A stretch of 64,000 bases of DNA, taken from NCBI GenBank assembly GCA_030374805.1, contig JARGSG010000053.1, positions 186,001-250,000 on the forward strand. Reading direction: 5' to 3'. Shown in pieces: positions 1 through 9,333 of this stretch; the first letter of the stretch is position 1; each line of letters opens with the position of its first letter. A program made the position numbers and the translations under genes. The stretch is from Gracilaria gracilis (Eukaryota > Rhodophyta > Florideophyceae > Gracilariales > Gracilariaceae). The notes beneath the pieces were generated by a model. It was not told the DNA's origin. It did no database searches and saw only the letters and a list, made by a program, of their open reading frames with translations.

Positions 1-1
1 C

Positions 2-346
2 GGCGATGTCGACGTGCGCGTGGCGGACGCCGTAACGCTGGCGCCGTTCGAAGCCGCGCAGTTCGACGCCGTGTTCTCCAACAAGGTGCTGCACCACCTC
101 AGCGAAGAAGACCTGGTGCGCTCGCTGAGCCGTCAGGCGGTGCTGCTGCGCGCCGGCGGCGTGCTGTTTCACACGCTGTGGCGCGGCGATAAGGAGGAGT
201 TCATTCACGGGATGCGCTTCCGTTACTACACGCCGCAGCGCTTCGAGGCGCTGCTGCCGGCGCCGCTGCAGCTCCGCTGCTGTGAGACGTACAAGGAGAT
301 GGAGACAGACGATTCGTTCGTCGCCGTGGTGCACAAGCCGCCGTGA
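2..346 (+). CDS. SAM-dependent methyltransferase, C-terminal part
   Basis: The reading frame is open from the first bases of the window, so the gene starts outside it and only the last 114 codons are seen; the GTG at 14 is not a credible start. The fragment has the post-motif II and motif IV pattern of class I methyltransferases: an acidic residue in VADAV, then FDAVFSNKVLHHL, followed by a helix, a GGVLFHTLW strand and a C-terminal FVAVVHK strand. This is the Methyltransf_11/25 type seen in ubiquinone, sterol and tRNA-modifying enzymes; substrate and location cannot be told from this part. It is clearly richer in G+C than the following kilobases. The family is well supported; the precise function is not. 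Confidence 0.7.
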   Translation, partial: GDVDVRVADAVTLAPFEAAQFDAVFSNKVLHHLSEEDLVRSLSRQAVLLRAGGVLFHTLWRGDKEEFIHGMRFRYYTPQRFEALLPAPLQLRCCETYKEMETDDSFVAVVHKPP

Positions 347-984
347 AGCGCAGCGCTCAGTGACGCTCACCACAGACTAAACATCACACAGCTGCTTCAC
401 AATGGCATCCTTGAGCTGAGCCGCGGCGTTAGTCACTCCACAACTGGTGCACAATGCATCTCGAAGCGACTGCGGAAGCTCATACTCGCACCACTGGTGC
501 CAGCACCAAGTCCTTTCCCTCGCAAATTCGGGAGCGTTCACAGCCCCGGTTCCCATGTCGTTCACGTTGCGCGGCCAGCCGCGATATCCGCTGTTTCCAA
601 CTGTAGCTAGACCGGGCTTGGTGGATGGGTGCAACGCAGTACATCTCCGAATCCGTGATACGAGACGCGCGCCCACAAGAGAAGTGCAACTACGTTGCGG
701 AGGAAGGTAAGTGCTTTTCGAACACGCTGTGTTCAACAACAAGCTGGTCGTCGTCGCGGTGAATGGGCGCGAGTTGAGTGTGGCGGAGCATTGCGATGGT
801 GCGCAGCCCGGACGGCGAGTGCGGCGGCTCCATCAATCATGACCGTCATTCATATCACTACTCCGGTCGTGTCCACGCTTGCCACGTGCTCAACTCATAA
901 ACTTTCAAATATAAATTTTACATCCGCGTCCACGCATTTACAGCGATTCCACATGTATCGCACGTGTACGACTTGTACATTTCT
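347..984. other. Intergenic stretch, no supportable gene
   Basis: Short overlapping frames occur on both strands but none has a recognisable domain. The segment separates the GC-rich methyltransferase end from the tandem duplication, whose left edge is almost exactly the pseudokinase stop codon at 985. It should hold the 3' UTRs of two convergent genes. Confidence 0.5.
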
Positions 985-2328
985 TTAGCCAACAACCGAC
1001 CGCAAACTCTGAGGCGCTTCGGCCGTCACCGGACTCAGCAGTCGCATCAACGGCGTCACATGCGCCTTGGCATTGCTCACGCGGTGCACCACCGCCACAC
1101 TCTCTCCCGCCTCTTCCACATACCCCACTGATCTTTCAGACGCCGCCGCTTCGCTTGCCGCATCCGCGCAACCAGTCAAGCTCCACTGCTCCTCCACATC
1201 GATTAAGTGGATTCTGAACCATCCGTCATCCTCCGCCGCTTTAGCCGTCAGCCGACTCAAGTAGCACGGCTTGAGAAGAGCCTTCACAAAAGACTTGGCC
1301 TCCGCCGAGATATTGTTCCACCTTTCCCCATCAAACGCAGCCTCCTCAACTCCTTCCCGCCCAAGCCCACTTCCTTGCACCGGAAACGATCCGCTCAGCA
1401 TGCGGTACACACATACTCCCAGCGCATACATATCCACAGACGCGCTGTAGCTCGCGCCCCGCACCATCTCCGGCGCTTGGTACACCGCGTTGCCCACCTG
1501 CCCACGCATGCGGAGGTCTTCCTCGTCGTCCACGAATGCCACTGCCTCAAAATTGCCGAGCACAACCCTGGGGTCCGAAGCGTCTGATCCGTCGAAGCGC
1601 AGACTTTCCAGCGCCACCTTGCGGTGCACAAACCCCTTGCTGTGCATGAACTGCAGCGCCTGCACCAGTTGGATTGTGATGATCCGCGCCATACTTTCCG
1701 GCAGCGTACCACCGTGCTCGGATAGCACTTGCGTCAGCCGTCTTCCACCTACTGCTTTGCTCACCAGGTACGCGTAGCCTACCTCACTGAACACTCTTGT
1801 GGCGCCCATCAAGGTGTAGTGATACAGCTGGCGGACGGCAAACAGCTGGCGGTGGAGTGATTTGGCGGAGTCAAAGTCCGAGTACTGCTCTTCACCCGTG
1901 GCTATGCGCCGTACTGACACATTCGAGTTGTCAGACTTTTGAACGGCGCTGAACAACGTGCTTCCGTTCATGTCCTCCACTTCCTCGAGCAGTTCAAACT
2001 CGTCTTGGAATATTGTGTTGGAAGCCTTTAGTAGCGACTTCTTCCAAGCTTCTGCTTCGCTCAAGAAATAACAAGAGATCCGAAGAGTCTTTCCTTCGGA
2101 AAGCTTGAGGGTAAATGACCGTGAGAAAAGGCCGCTTTTCACCTGGCACCCAACCACTGAATACTTTAACACCATGCTCGTGTCAATTGACTTATGCAGG
2201 GTTAGTGTGGAACCTAGCAACCGCATGTACCAAGCCTTTCCACGCGAGAAGAAGGACTGGCGGACTCGGACCCACCCGATGCAGTCATACATCAGTGCGT
2301 TCTTCTCAACCACCGTCGGATGGATCAT
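985..2328 (-). CDS. PH-domain pseudokinase, copy 1
   Basis: The protein has 447 residues. The start is the ATG at 2328 (MIHPTVVEKNA), because similarity to copy 2 begins exactly there and the open frame upstream differs between copies. Residues 1-115 look like a pleckstrin-homology domain (WVRVRQSFFSRGKAWYMRL, then strands and an AEAWKKSL helix), which suggests phosphoinositide or membrane binding. Residues 120-390 have a protein-kinase fold: APE (YQAPEMV) and the F-helix Asp (VDMYALG) are kept. The glycine loop is missing, the VAIK lysine is Arg (VSVRR), HRD reads HRK with the catalytic-loop Lys and Asn also replaced (HRKVALES), and DFG reads NFE (GNFEA). It is therefore very probably catalytically dead and acts, if at all, as a scaffold or allosteric regulator. 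The last 60 residues are low-complexity. No intron is needed. Confidence 0.88.
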   Translation of the reverse strand: MIHPTVVEKNALMYDCIGWVRVRQSFFSRGKAWYMRLLGSTLTLHKSIDTSMVLKYSVVGCQVKSGLFSRSFTLKLSEGKTLRISCYFLSEAEAWKKSLLKASNTIFQDEFELLEEVEDMNGSTLFSAVQKSDNSNVSVRRIATGEEQYSDFDSAKSLHRQLFAVRQLYHYTLMGATRVFSEVGYAYLVSKAVGGRRLTQVLSEHGGTLPESMARIITIQLVQALQFMHSKGFVHRKVALESLRFDGSDASDPRVVLGNFEAVAFVDDEEDLRMRGQVGNAVYQAPEMVRGASYSASVDMYALGVCVYRMLSGSFPVQGSGLGREGVEEAAFDGERWNNISAEAKSFVKALLKPCYLSRLTAKAAEDDGWFRIHLIDVEEQWSLTGCADAASEAAASERSVGYVEEAGESVAVVHRVSNAKAHVTPLMRLLSPVTAEAPQSLRSVVG

Positions 2329-2615
2329 GGTTGCAGGAAGAAATTGTGTAAAAGTTGGTAAAGCCCTGAGTGATGGCAGGGGTATGTAGCCAGTGAAAGT
2401 GAAACCAGGAGACCCACAAGATGAACCAAGCAAACTCCAGAAAGCGGCACACCAGACTGACCAAACAGTTTCGGTTAGCGGCTACGTATTAATGTCCAGG
2501 AGGCGGGACAGGCCACAGTGGTTGCTGAAGATACAAGCACAAGTTGGGGGATTGAAGCTTGGCAAACCAAAGGGCAACCAGAACAGAATGGATGTTATCG
2601 CTCGGCTGCGCTCGG

Positions 2616-2623
2616 CTTTTATA
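2616..2623 (-). promoter_or_regulatory. TATA box of pseudokinase copy 1
   Basis: TATAAAAG on the minus strand, about 290 bp upstream of the start codon, in the part of the duplication that is nearly unchanged between the two copies. Position and conservation support a core promoter; the transcription start is not known. Confidence 0.45.
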
Positions 2624-3634
2624 CCACTGAGCGATGCTTCCACCTCTCTCCTCAGCGCGACAAACAACCCATACCCGAATGCAAGACATGCCATAAGTCG
2701 TACAATTCATTTGAAAGAGAGCAACCCTCTCATAATCAGCCCCACCAGCATTAAATGGCTGGAGTCGTGTGGGCAAGAAACGGCGACATAGAGTATAGTG
2801 TGCATTACGGATGCGTGTCAACTCGTCGTTGGACCCCAATTCGTCGATGTAGTGCAGGTGACATTAGAGAACCGCGCCGAGAGTGTCGGTGGATGCGAAG
2901 CGATTGACGCTCCGGCGTTCGCCGATGCATACTTCATGTCAGCTTTGGACGAACGGTAAGAGTGATACATTCAAGGTACACGGTAGCGGTCTACCTTCCG
3001 TACGGGATGAGACAGTGAGATGTGACAGTACAGTACATCCCAAAGAGGAAGAAGGGCAACAATGCAAGCCGGGCCAGGAAACCTGCTGCCGTGAGCTGGG
3101 GGTGAGCTCGAGCTCTCGGAGCGGAATCTCGTAAAACGATGGCTGCGCTGGTGGTGTCAGCACCGCCAGCGCTTACGACGCGTACACGCCTCATCGGTGG
3201 AGTGGGAAGATGAGAGCTCATCTATCGAGCACCAATATCTTTGTGTTTACCTTTGTAGGGAAGACGAATGGACCTTGTGGTGGACATCTTTACACCGGTT
3301 ATCTACACTTTATGGGTATCGTTCTTCACTTTCTCATATAGACAACCGAGACGACAGGGTGACGTACAGGAGCATCACCCTAATTTGCCAGCCGTGAGTA
3401 AAGCAGTGCATGTCAATGACATGTGCGAGTTTGCCTGCATCTAACTCACATGGTACACCGCAACTTCACCAAAGAAAACCTAGTGAAGGTCTAGAGATGC
3501 ATGAAACAATGACCCTTTCTACTCTGGAACAGTTCAAACAAGCAAACGCACGCAGCGGATACCTAATTGAAAATGTCCGGTAAACTCGCTCTGTAGACCT
3601 TTCCGTTAGAAACATCCTTTCTATGCATTCAACT

Positions 3635-3775
3635 AATTCGTTTTGCTGTAGGACAGATGTGTTCCTGTTCGTTCTTCTATGATAGTTGACAGTTGACAAC
3701 TATCATAGAAGAACGTTGACAACTATTATAGAAGAACGAACATGAACACATCTGTCCTAAGGGAAAACGAATTTT
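3635..3775. repeat. Imperfect inverted repeat (about 50-bp arms)
   Basis: The left arm runs from 3635 to about 3690. Its reverse complement ends at 3775 with a few mismatches. A second copy of the inner arm lies between them, so GTTCTTCTATGATAGTTG (3670-3687) can pair perfectly with 3696-3713 or, with a mismatch, with the outer arm. The feature lies in the roughly 400 bases present only in unit 1. It may be the core of a fold-back or MITE-like insertion; no clear target duplication was found. Confidence 0.75.
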
Positions 3776-4263
3776 GAAACAAAGTTTCATACAGAACACC
3801 ACGTAGCTTCCATTGAGCTCAACGTCTAAACATGAACGCTTCATCGGTTTAACACATGCCAGACTCCTAACAACTAATGGGGCAGCACAAGATCAGTCAT
3901 AATTACGGCTTGGTGCGAACAGATACGATCGCCATCGCTGCATTTCGACAGCGTACGTGCCACTGTTTGCGTGGTGGATGATGTACTACGTACTATTTAG
4001 CACATCATCAGAGACACTTGCGGAAGCAAGACGACAATCAACGACAATAGAACCAGCGAAACCAAGCCCACGTTGTCGAAAGACTGCCATAGAAGCCAAA
4101 CCGACGCGTTTCGGGAGAGTTGCTGTAACAGCCACGATCGTGGCCACGGTTGAACAGCCACCTTCATCGTGGCAATAAAACGGTACAGAGCGACTCGAAG
4201 TGAAGCTTCTGTTGAAGCCCCCAAAAGCCAGGGATCAACAAATCGCTTTCAGTTTCGGTTGTG

Positions 4264-5607
4264 TTAGCCAACAACCGACCGCAAACTCTGAGGCGCTTCC
4301 GCCGTCACCGGACTCAACAGTCGCATCAACGGTGCAACATCCGCCTTCACCTTGTTCACGCGGTGCACCACCGCCACGCTCTCGCCCGACTCTTCCCCAC
4401 ACCCCGCCGCTTTTTCAGAAGCCAATGCTGCGTCTGCCACATCCGCGCAGCCGGTCGAGCTGCGCTGCTCCTTCAGATCGACCAGGTCGATTCTGAACCA
4501 TCCGTCATCCTCCGCCGCTTTAGCCGTCATCCGGCTCAAGTAGCACGGCTTGAGAAGAGCCTTCACAAAAGACTTGGCCTCCGCCGAGATATTGTTCCAG
4601 CTCTCCCCATCAAAGGCAGCCTCCTCAACCCCTTCCCGCCCAATCCCACTTCCTTGCACTGGAAACGATCCGATCAACATGCGGTACACACATACTCCCA
4701 GCGCATACATATCCACAGACGCGCTGTAGCTTGTGCCCCGCACCATTTCCGGCGCTTGGTACACCGCGTTCCCAACCTGCCCGCGCATGCGGAGGTCTTC
4801 CTCGTCGTCCACGAATGCCACTGCCTCAAAGTTGCCCAGCACAACCCTGGGGTCCGACGGGTCTGAGCCGTCGAAGCGCAGACTTTCCAGCGCCACCTTG
4901 CGGTGCACAAACCCCTTGCTGTGCATGAACTGCAGCGCCTGCACCAGTTGGATTGTGATGATCCGCGCCATACTTTCCGGCAGCGTACCGCCATGCTCGG
5001 AAAGCACTTGCGTGAGCCGTTTCCCACCTACGGTTTTGCCCACCATGTACGCATAGCCCACCTCACTGAACACTCTTGTGGCGCCCATCAAGGTGTAGTG
5101 ATATAGCTGGCGGACGGCATACAGCTGGCGGTGGAGTGACTTAGCTGTCTTTAAATCCAAGTGCTGCTCTTCATCCACCGCTATGCGCCGTACTGACACT
5201 TTGGAGTTGTCAGACTTTTGAACGGCGCTGAACAACGTGCATCCGCCCATGTCTTCCACTTCCTCGAGCAGTTCGAACTCATCCTGGAAGATTGTACTGG
5301 AAGCCTTTGATAGCGACTGCTTCCAAGTTTCTGCTTCGCTCGGGAAATCACAAGACACCCGAAGTTTCTTTCTCTCGGGAAGCTTAAGGGTAAAGCACCG
5401 GGCAAAAAGGCCGGTCTTTACCTCGCACCCAACCACTGAATACTCCAACACCATGCTCGTGTCAATTGACTTGTGCAGGGTTAGAGTTGAACCATGCAAC
5501 CGCATGTACCAAGTCTTGCCACGCGAAAAGAACGATTCGCGCACTCGAACCCATCCGATGCAGTCATACATCTGCGCGTTCTTCTCGACCACCGTCGGAT
5601 GGATCAT
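4264..5607 (-). CDS. PH-domain pseudokinase, copy 2
   Basis: The protein has 447 residues, the same length as copy 1 and, by eye, about 86% identical. The start is the ATG at 5607 (MIHPTVVEKNA). Domain order is PH (about 1-115), degenerate kinase fold (about 120-390), variable acidic/Ala-rich tail. It has the same lost motifs: Arg for the VAIK Lys (VSVRRI), HRK for HRD, NFE for DFG and no glycine loop, with APE and the F-helix Asp retained. Differences are concentrated in the PH domain, in a short stretch after the VAIK position and in the tail; the C-lobe is almost unchanged. Both copies keep an undamaged frame and a conserved promoter, so both are probably expressed genes. Partner and pathway are unknown. 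Confidence 0.88.
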   Translation of the reverse strand: MIHPTVVEKNAQMYDCIGWVRVRESFFSRGKTWYMRLHGSTLTLHKSIDTSMVLEYSVVGCEVKTGLFARCFTLKLPERKKLRVSCDFPSEAETWKQSLSKASSTIFQDEFELLEEVEDMGGCTLFSAVQKSDNSKVSVRRIAVDEEQHLDLKTAKSLHRQLYAVRQLYHYTLMGATRVFSEVGYAYMVGKTVGGKRLTQVLSEHGGTLPESMARIITIQLVQALQFMHSKGFVHRKVALESLRFDGSDPSDPRVVLGNFEAVAFVDDEEDLRMRGQVGNAVYQAPEMVRGTSYSASVDMYALGVCVYRMLIGSFPVQGSGIGREGVEEAAFDGESWNNISAEAKSFVKALLKPCYLSRMTAKAAEDDGWFRIDLVDLKEQRSSTGCADVADAALASEKAAGCGEESGESVAVVHRVNKVKADVAPLMRLLSPVTAEAPQSLRSVVG

Positions 5608-5892
5608 GATGCTGGAAGAAATTGTGTAAATGTAGATACAGCCCTGAGTGATGGCAGGGGTATGTAGCCAGTGAAAGTGAACCAATAGACTCGCAAGATG
5701 AAAAAAGCAAACTCCAGAATGCGGCACACCAGACTGAGCAAACAGTTTCGGTTAGCGGCTACGTGTTGATGTCCAGGAGGCGGGACAGGCCACAGTGGTT
5801 GCTGAAGATACAAGCACAAGTTGGGGGATTGAAGCTTGGCAAACCAAAGGGCAACCAGAACAGAATGGATGTTATCGCCCGGCTGCGCTCGG

Positions 5893-5900
5893 CTTTTATA
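5893..5900 (-). promoter_or_regulatory. TATA box of pseudokinase copy 2
   Basis: TATAAAAG on the minus strand at the position equivalent to 2616-2623 in unit 1, about 290 bp upstream of the start codon. The surrounding sequence is almost identical in both units. Confidence 0.45.
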
Positions 5901-6236
5901 CCACTGAGCGATGCTTCCACCTCTCTCCTCAGCGCGACAAACAACCCATACCCGAATGCAAGACATGCCATAAGTCGTACAATTCATTTGAAAGAGAGCA
6001 ACCCTCTCAGAATCAGCCCCACCAGCATTAAATGGCTGGAGTTGTGTGGGCGAGAAACGGCGACATAGAGTATAGTGTGCATTACGGATGCGTGTCAACT
6101 CGTCGTTGGACCCCAATTCGTCGATGTAGTGCAGGTGACATTAGAGAACCGCGCCGAGAGTGTCGGTGGATGCGAAGCGATTGACGCTCCGGCGTTCGCC
6201 GGTGCATACTTCATGTCAGCTTTGGTACGAACGGTA

Positions 6237-6890
6237 ACTGTTCAACTTGTTATTTGCACGAACAACTTTAAAGTGTTGTTTCAAAAACGGGATTTTAGAG
6301 GGCGATTTTGGCATTCTAGCTTGAGCTACAAGCATGTCTTGCCCAGCACAACTCGTTTTGCAAACCAGTTTTTCATATGATTCTCATTAAAATTATACAA
6401 GCAAGAGGCCGGAGAATGTTCTTTTGCATGCAGCTTGAAAGAGATTAAACAATTGTTTAGAACCAGAATGGGACTCAAACGATCGTAGTTGGGTCTGAGA
6501 AAGGGCGCTTCGAATTGGCGAAATGATATGAAGACGGCCGCTGAACTCCGTCATTTTGTTGATTAGGCGCCGAACAGAGCCACTTGAGATTCAATGTCCA
6601 CTAAAAACAAATAAATCTATGAAGGTTCGTTTTATTGACTCGCGCCGCGCACGAGTTACAATTTAAAGTGAAAGCCGTTTCTGACGTCTACGAGAAGGTG
6701 CACTCTTTTGCCTGTATCTACCGATCGCCATGTCAAAGAGTTTTGATACTCCGGCTTGTAGAAGACAAGACCAGTAGCTTTTATTCAAGACAGACTAAGT
6801 GCAAATTGGACCGGTCGTTGCGACGCTAGAGTCGTTTAGATTCGCAGAACGAGAGCGAATAAGAAAATTACAAATTACAAGTTGAACAGT
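6237..6890. mobile_element. 654-bp MITE with TA target duplication (Tc1/mariner-like)
   Basis: The ends are inverted repeats: 6237-6256 reads ACTGTTCAACTTGTTATTTG, and the reverse complement of 6871-6890 is the same with one mismatch. TA lies immediately outside each end (6235-6236 and 6891-6892). Unit 1 of the tandem duplication holds the empty site: a single TA at 2957-2958 with matching flanks on both sides. This fixes both element ends and shows that insertion came after the duplication. No transposase-like frame is present, so the element is non-autonomous. TA duplication fits the Tc1/mariner superfamily, but the TIR itself was not recognised. Confidence 0.88.
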
Positions 6891-7750
6891 TAGGAGTGAT
6901 GCATTCAAGGTACACGGTAGCGGTCTACCTTCCGTACGGGATGAGACAGTGAGATGTGACAGCACATCCCAAAGAGGAAGAAGGGCAACAATGCAAGCCG
7001 GGCCAGGAAACCTGCTGCCGTGAGCTGGGGGTGAGCTCGAGCTCTCGGAGCGGAATCTCGCAAAACTTTGTCTGCGCTGGCGGTGTCAGCACTGCCAGCG
7101 CTTACGACGCGTACACGCCTCATCGGTGGAGTGGGAAGATGAGAGCTCATCTATCGAGCACCAATATCTTTGTCTTTACCTTTTTAAGAAGACGAATGGA
7201 CCTTGTGGTGGACACCTTTACTCCAGTTATCTACACTTTATGGGTATCGTTCTTCACTTTCTCACATAGATAACCGAGACGATAGGGTGACGTACAGGAG
7301 CATCACCCTAATTCGCCAGCCGTGAGTAAAGCAGTGCATGTCAATGACATGTGTGAGTTCGCCTGTATCTAACTCACATTGTATACTACAACTTAATTTA
7401 CAAAAAGGACCAATAAAGCTCTAGAGATACATGAAACAGCGACCCTTTCTACTCTCGAACAAGCAAGTAGACAGCACGCAGTGGATATAATAGTCGGTAC
7501 TTAATTGTAGTTCACCAGAGACGCGTGCGGAAGCAAGACAACAATCAAAGACAAGAGAATCAGCAAAACCAAGCCCACATTGTCGAAAGTCGGCTATAGA
7601 AGCCAAACCGATGCGTTTTGGAAAAGCTGCTGTAGCAGCCTGCTACTAGCAGCCATGAGTCAACAGCCAGCTTCATTGCGACATGAAACGGTGCGGAGCG
7701 ACTCCAGGTGATGCATCTGTTTGTGCTTCTGAAGCTCCAAAAAACCTTCA

Positions 7751-8465
7751 TAACTTCATGAACGCGATCATGGTTAGCAGCATATGGGAAATGTATACGC
7801 CTGTGTCTCTTCGAGCGAAACGGCCTAACCCACCTGATTGACAAGAGTACACGTTCCACGGATGGAAGTGTACGGGAGGCGAATGTCATCAGACTGCTCG
7901 GGGTGCTTAGCAGTTGGGAGTGGTCTTACCGCTCCAAGTTCCGGACTTCAAATCCATCAACAGCTCCTTCCTCGTAGACAGGGGAATCATAACCGCGGCG
8001 CCCACTTTCCTGTTGATCACGTGTCGGTATAAGAGGTGATGGGCGCCTTGAAAGGACAACGCTTCAAAGGAGGATGGTAGTGCCCACGGACTTTTCTGGG
8101 AGCTGGACGCCTTTCGCCGGATATTTGTCCAGTATTTATGAGATGAAACTGAAGCCAGCAAGTCTGTCGAGTACTCTCGCATTCATTTTTTTAAAGGTAT
8201 AGAAATTGTGGCTATTTTCATATGGATAGGGTCCGTTATCAGATAAGATTCACACAGTATTTGCAAAACAAATATTATATGAAGAACAAACCTTTCATAC
8301 TCTGCAGTGAGTTTAATTATAAGCACCCGCTTCAAAACGCATGTTACGAGAACAACGGTATAAGAGCAGGTCCAAGAGAGGCAAAGTCCATCGATCAAAC
8401 AAAGCCAGCACCAAACACATTGGAGCAGACATATATCAGTGTAGCGAACTTCTAAGTAGCAAAAG
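7751..8465. other. Intergenic stretch, no clear gene
   Basis: A minus-strand frame at 7907-8182 and a plus-strand frame at 8222-8455 have no recognisable features. The second is AT-rich and ends just before the next gene. This may hold the promoter of the gene at 8466. Confidence 0.4.
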
Positions 8466-9014
8466 ATGAGCCAAACAAGAAATGCAGGAGGAAAACAGAA
8501 GGAGGCTAAGCCTCCTATTGGCTTTCATTTTGCGGAAGAGTATGGACGCGATCGATTCCGCTTTAGATTCCAAGACAAAGACAAATTTCAAAGGAGATTA
8601 TCATGGGACGAGCATGCGTTCAACCAACTTAATGAGTACAGAAGAAAGCGGGGTGTGCGCAGGTTGACATGGTCGGCATTCCTCAATGGAAAAGCGATGG
8701 AGATATCGCTAAGGCAGATTCGACACAAAAAGTTTAAACTTGAAACTAATGAGGAAAAGTGTTATGCGACTTCATTCGTCATAACAACCGCTGACGCTTT
8801 CGATATTGCATGTAACGAAATGAATATGGGTTTATCGGAGGCAATCTCGCGGGACATCAATATGAAGGACATTTATAAACGCCGCTACCTCTGCTCTTGT
8901 AGAGGTTGTCGACACGAAGACGACGATCCACCCGACGGAGGAACAGCTGTGTTGGTTTTTGACAATGCAATAATGGTTACTACTGTTATAGGCAGGGCTA
9001 CTGGAATTGAGTAG
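8466..9014 (+). CDS. Hypothetical protein, 182 residues
   Basis: Starts at ATG 8466 and ends at TAG. I do not recognise the family. The N-terminus is charged (MSQTRNAGGKQKEAK), residues 20-75 are rich in Arg, Lys, Phe and Asp (RDRFRFRFQDKDKFQRRL), a predicted strand-helix part follows, and a short Cys motif CSCRGCRHEDDD lies near residue 145. There is no signal peptide or membrane segment. Composition is like real coding sequence rather than an antisense shadow, and no longer frame overlaps it. It is flanked by non-coding DNA, so the context says nothing about its role. It could be a single-exon host gene or a leftover of a mobile element. Confidence 0.5.
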   Translation: MSQTRNAGGKQKEAKPPIGFHFAEEYGRDRFRFRFQDKDKFQRRLSWDEHAFNQLNEYRRKRGVRRLTWSAFLNGKAMEISLRQIRHKKFKLETNEEKCYATSFVITTADAFDIACNEMNMGLSEAISRDINMKDIYKRRYLCSCRGCRHEDDDPPDGGTAVLVFDNAIMVTTVIGRATGIE

Positions 9015-9333
9015 TGAGTTAGTACAACAGTTGAGGAGTATATGCCAAATAAATACACTGCTGTGGTTCCTTTTCGAGAATTGAAAACCCTTTCGCTCTT
9101 GAGAAAGAGTTTCTTAACAAGCTTAGCTACATGTATCTACTGGCACAATGCACTTGCCCGGCACCAGTAAGGTGCGCCTGTTTGTCGTCGAAGATTCGCC
9201 TTCCGAACGCTATCGTATCTATAGGAGAAACTCAACGGTCACGCTAAGCGGGGCCGCGACCCCTCTAAAACTGCATGGAGGGCGTTAAAAGCTTTAATGC
9301 ACACGCTGTTATCGATACGTTCGCGAGCTCATC
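9015..9333. other. Short intergenic stretch
   Basis: Lies between the convergent ends of the genes at 8466-9014 and 9334-10794. No frame, repeat or RNA gene was recognised. Confidence 0.4.

Larger units (their letters stand above)
982..4233. repeat. Tandem segmental duplication, unit 1
   Basis: This block and the block at 4263-7750 align over nearly their full length: pseudokinase gene, leader, promoter and distal flank, in the same order and orientation. The left edge of both units lies within a few bases of the pseudokinase stop codon, so the 3' UTR was not copied. By eye the promoter/leader part (2483-2957 against 5760-6235) is about 98% identical, more than the coding part. Unit 1 has about 400 extra bases (roughly 3570-4000, including the inverted repeat at 3635-3775) that unit 2 lacks. 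Unit 2 has a 654-bp MITE that unit 1 lacks. Confidence 0.9.
4263..7750. repeat. Tandem segmental duplication, unit 2
   Basis: Direct tandem copy of unit 1 (see 982-4233). Similarity runs from the stop codon of pseudokinase copy 2 through its promoter and, after the MITE at 6237-6890, through the distal flank to about 7750, where GCTTCTGAAGCTCC matches the end of unit 1. Distal parts are more diverged (roughly 85%) than the promoter part. Confidence 0.88.

Noticed and set aside
447..710. Overlapping frames of 87 and 121 codons on opposite strands
   Set aside because: No domain, no coding bias that I can judge, and each is the shadow of the other.
985..5607. Active Ser/Thr kinases
   Set aside because: VAIK Lys, HRD Asp, catalytic-loop Lys and Asn, and DFG Asp are all replaced in both copies.
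7907..8182. 91-codon minus-strand frame
   Set aside because: No recognisable feature; short enough to be chance.
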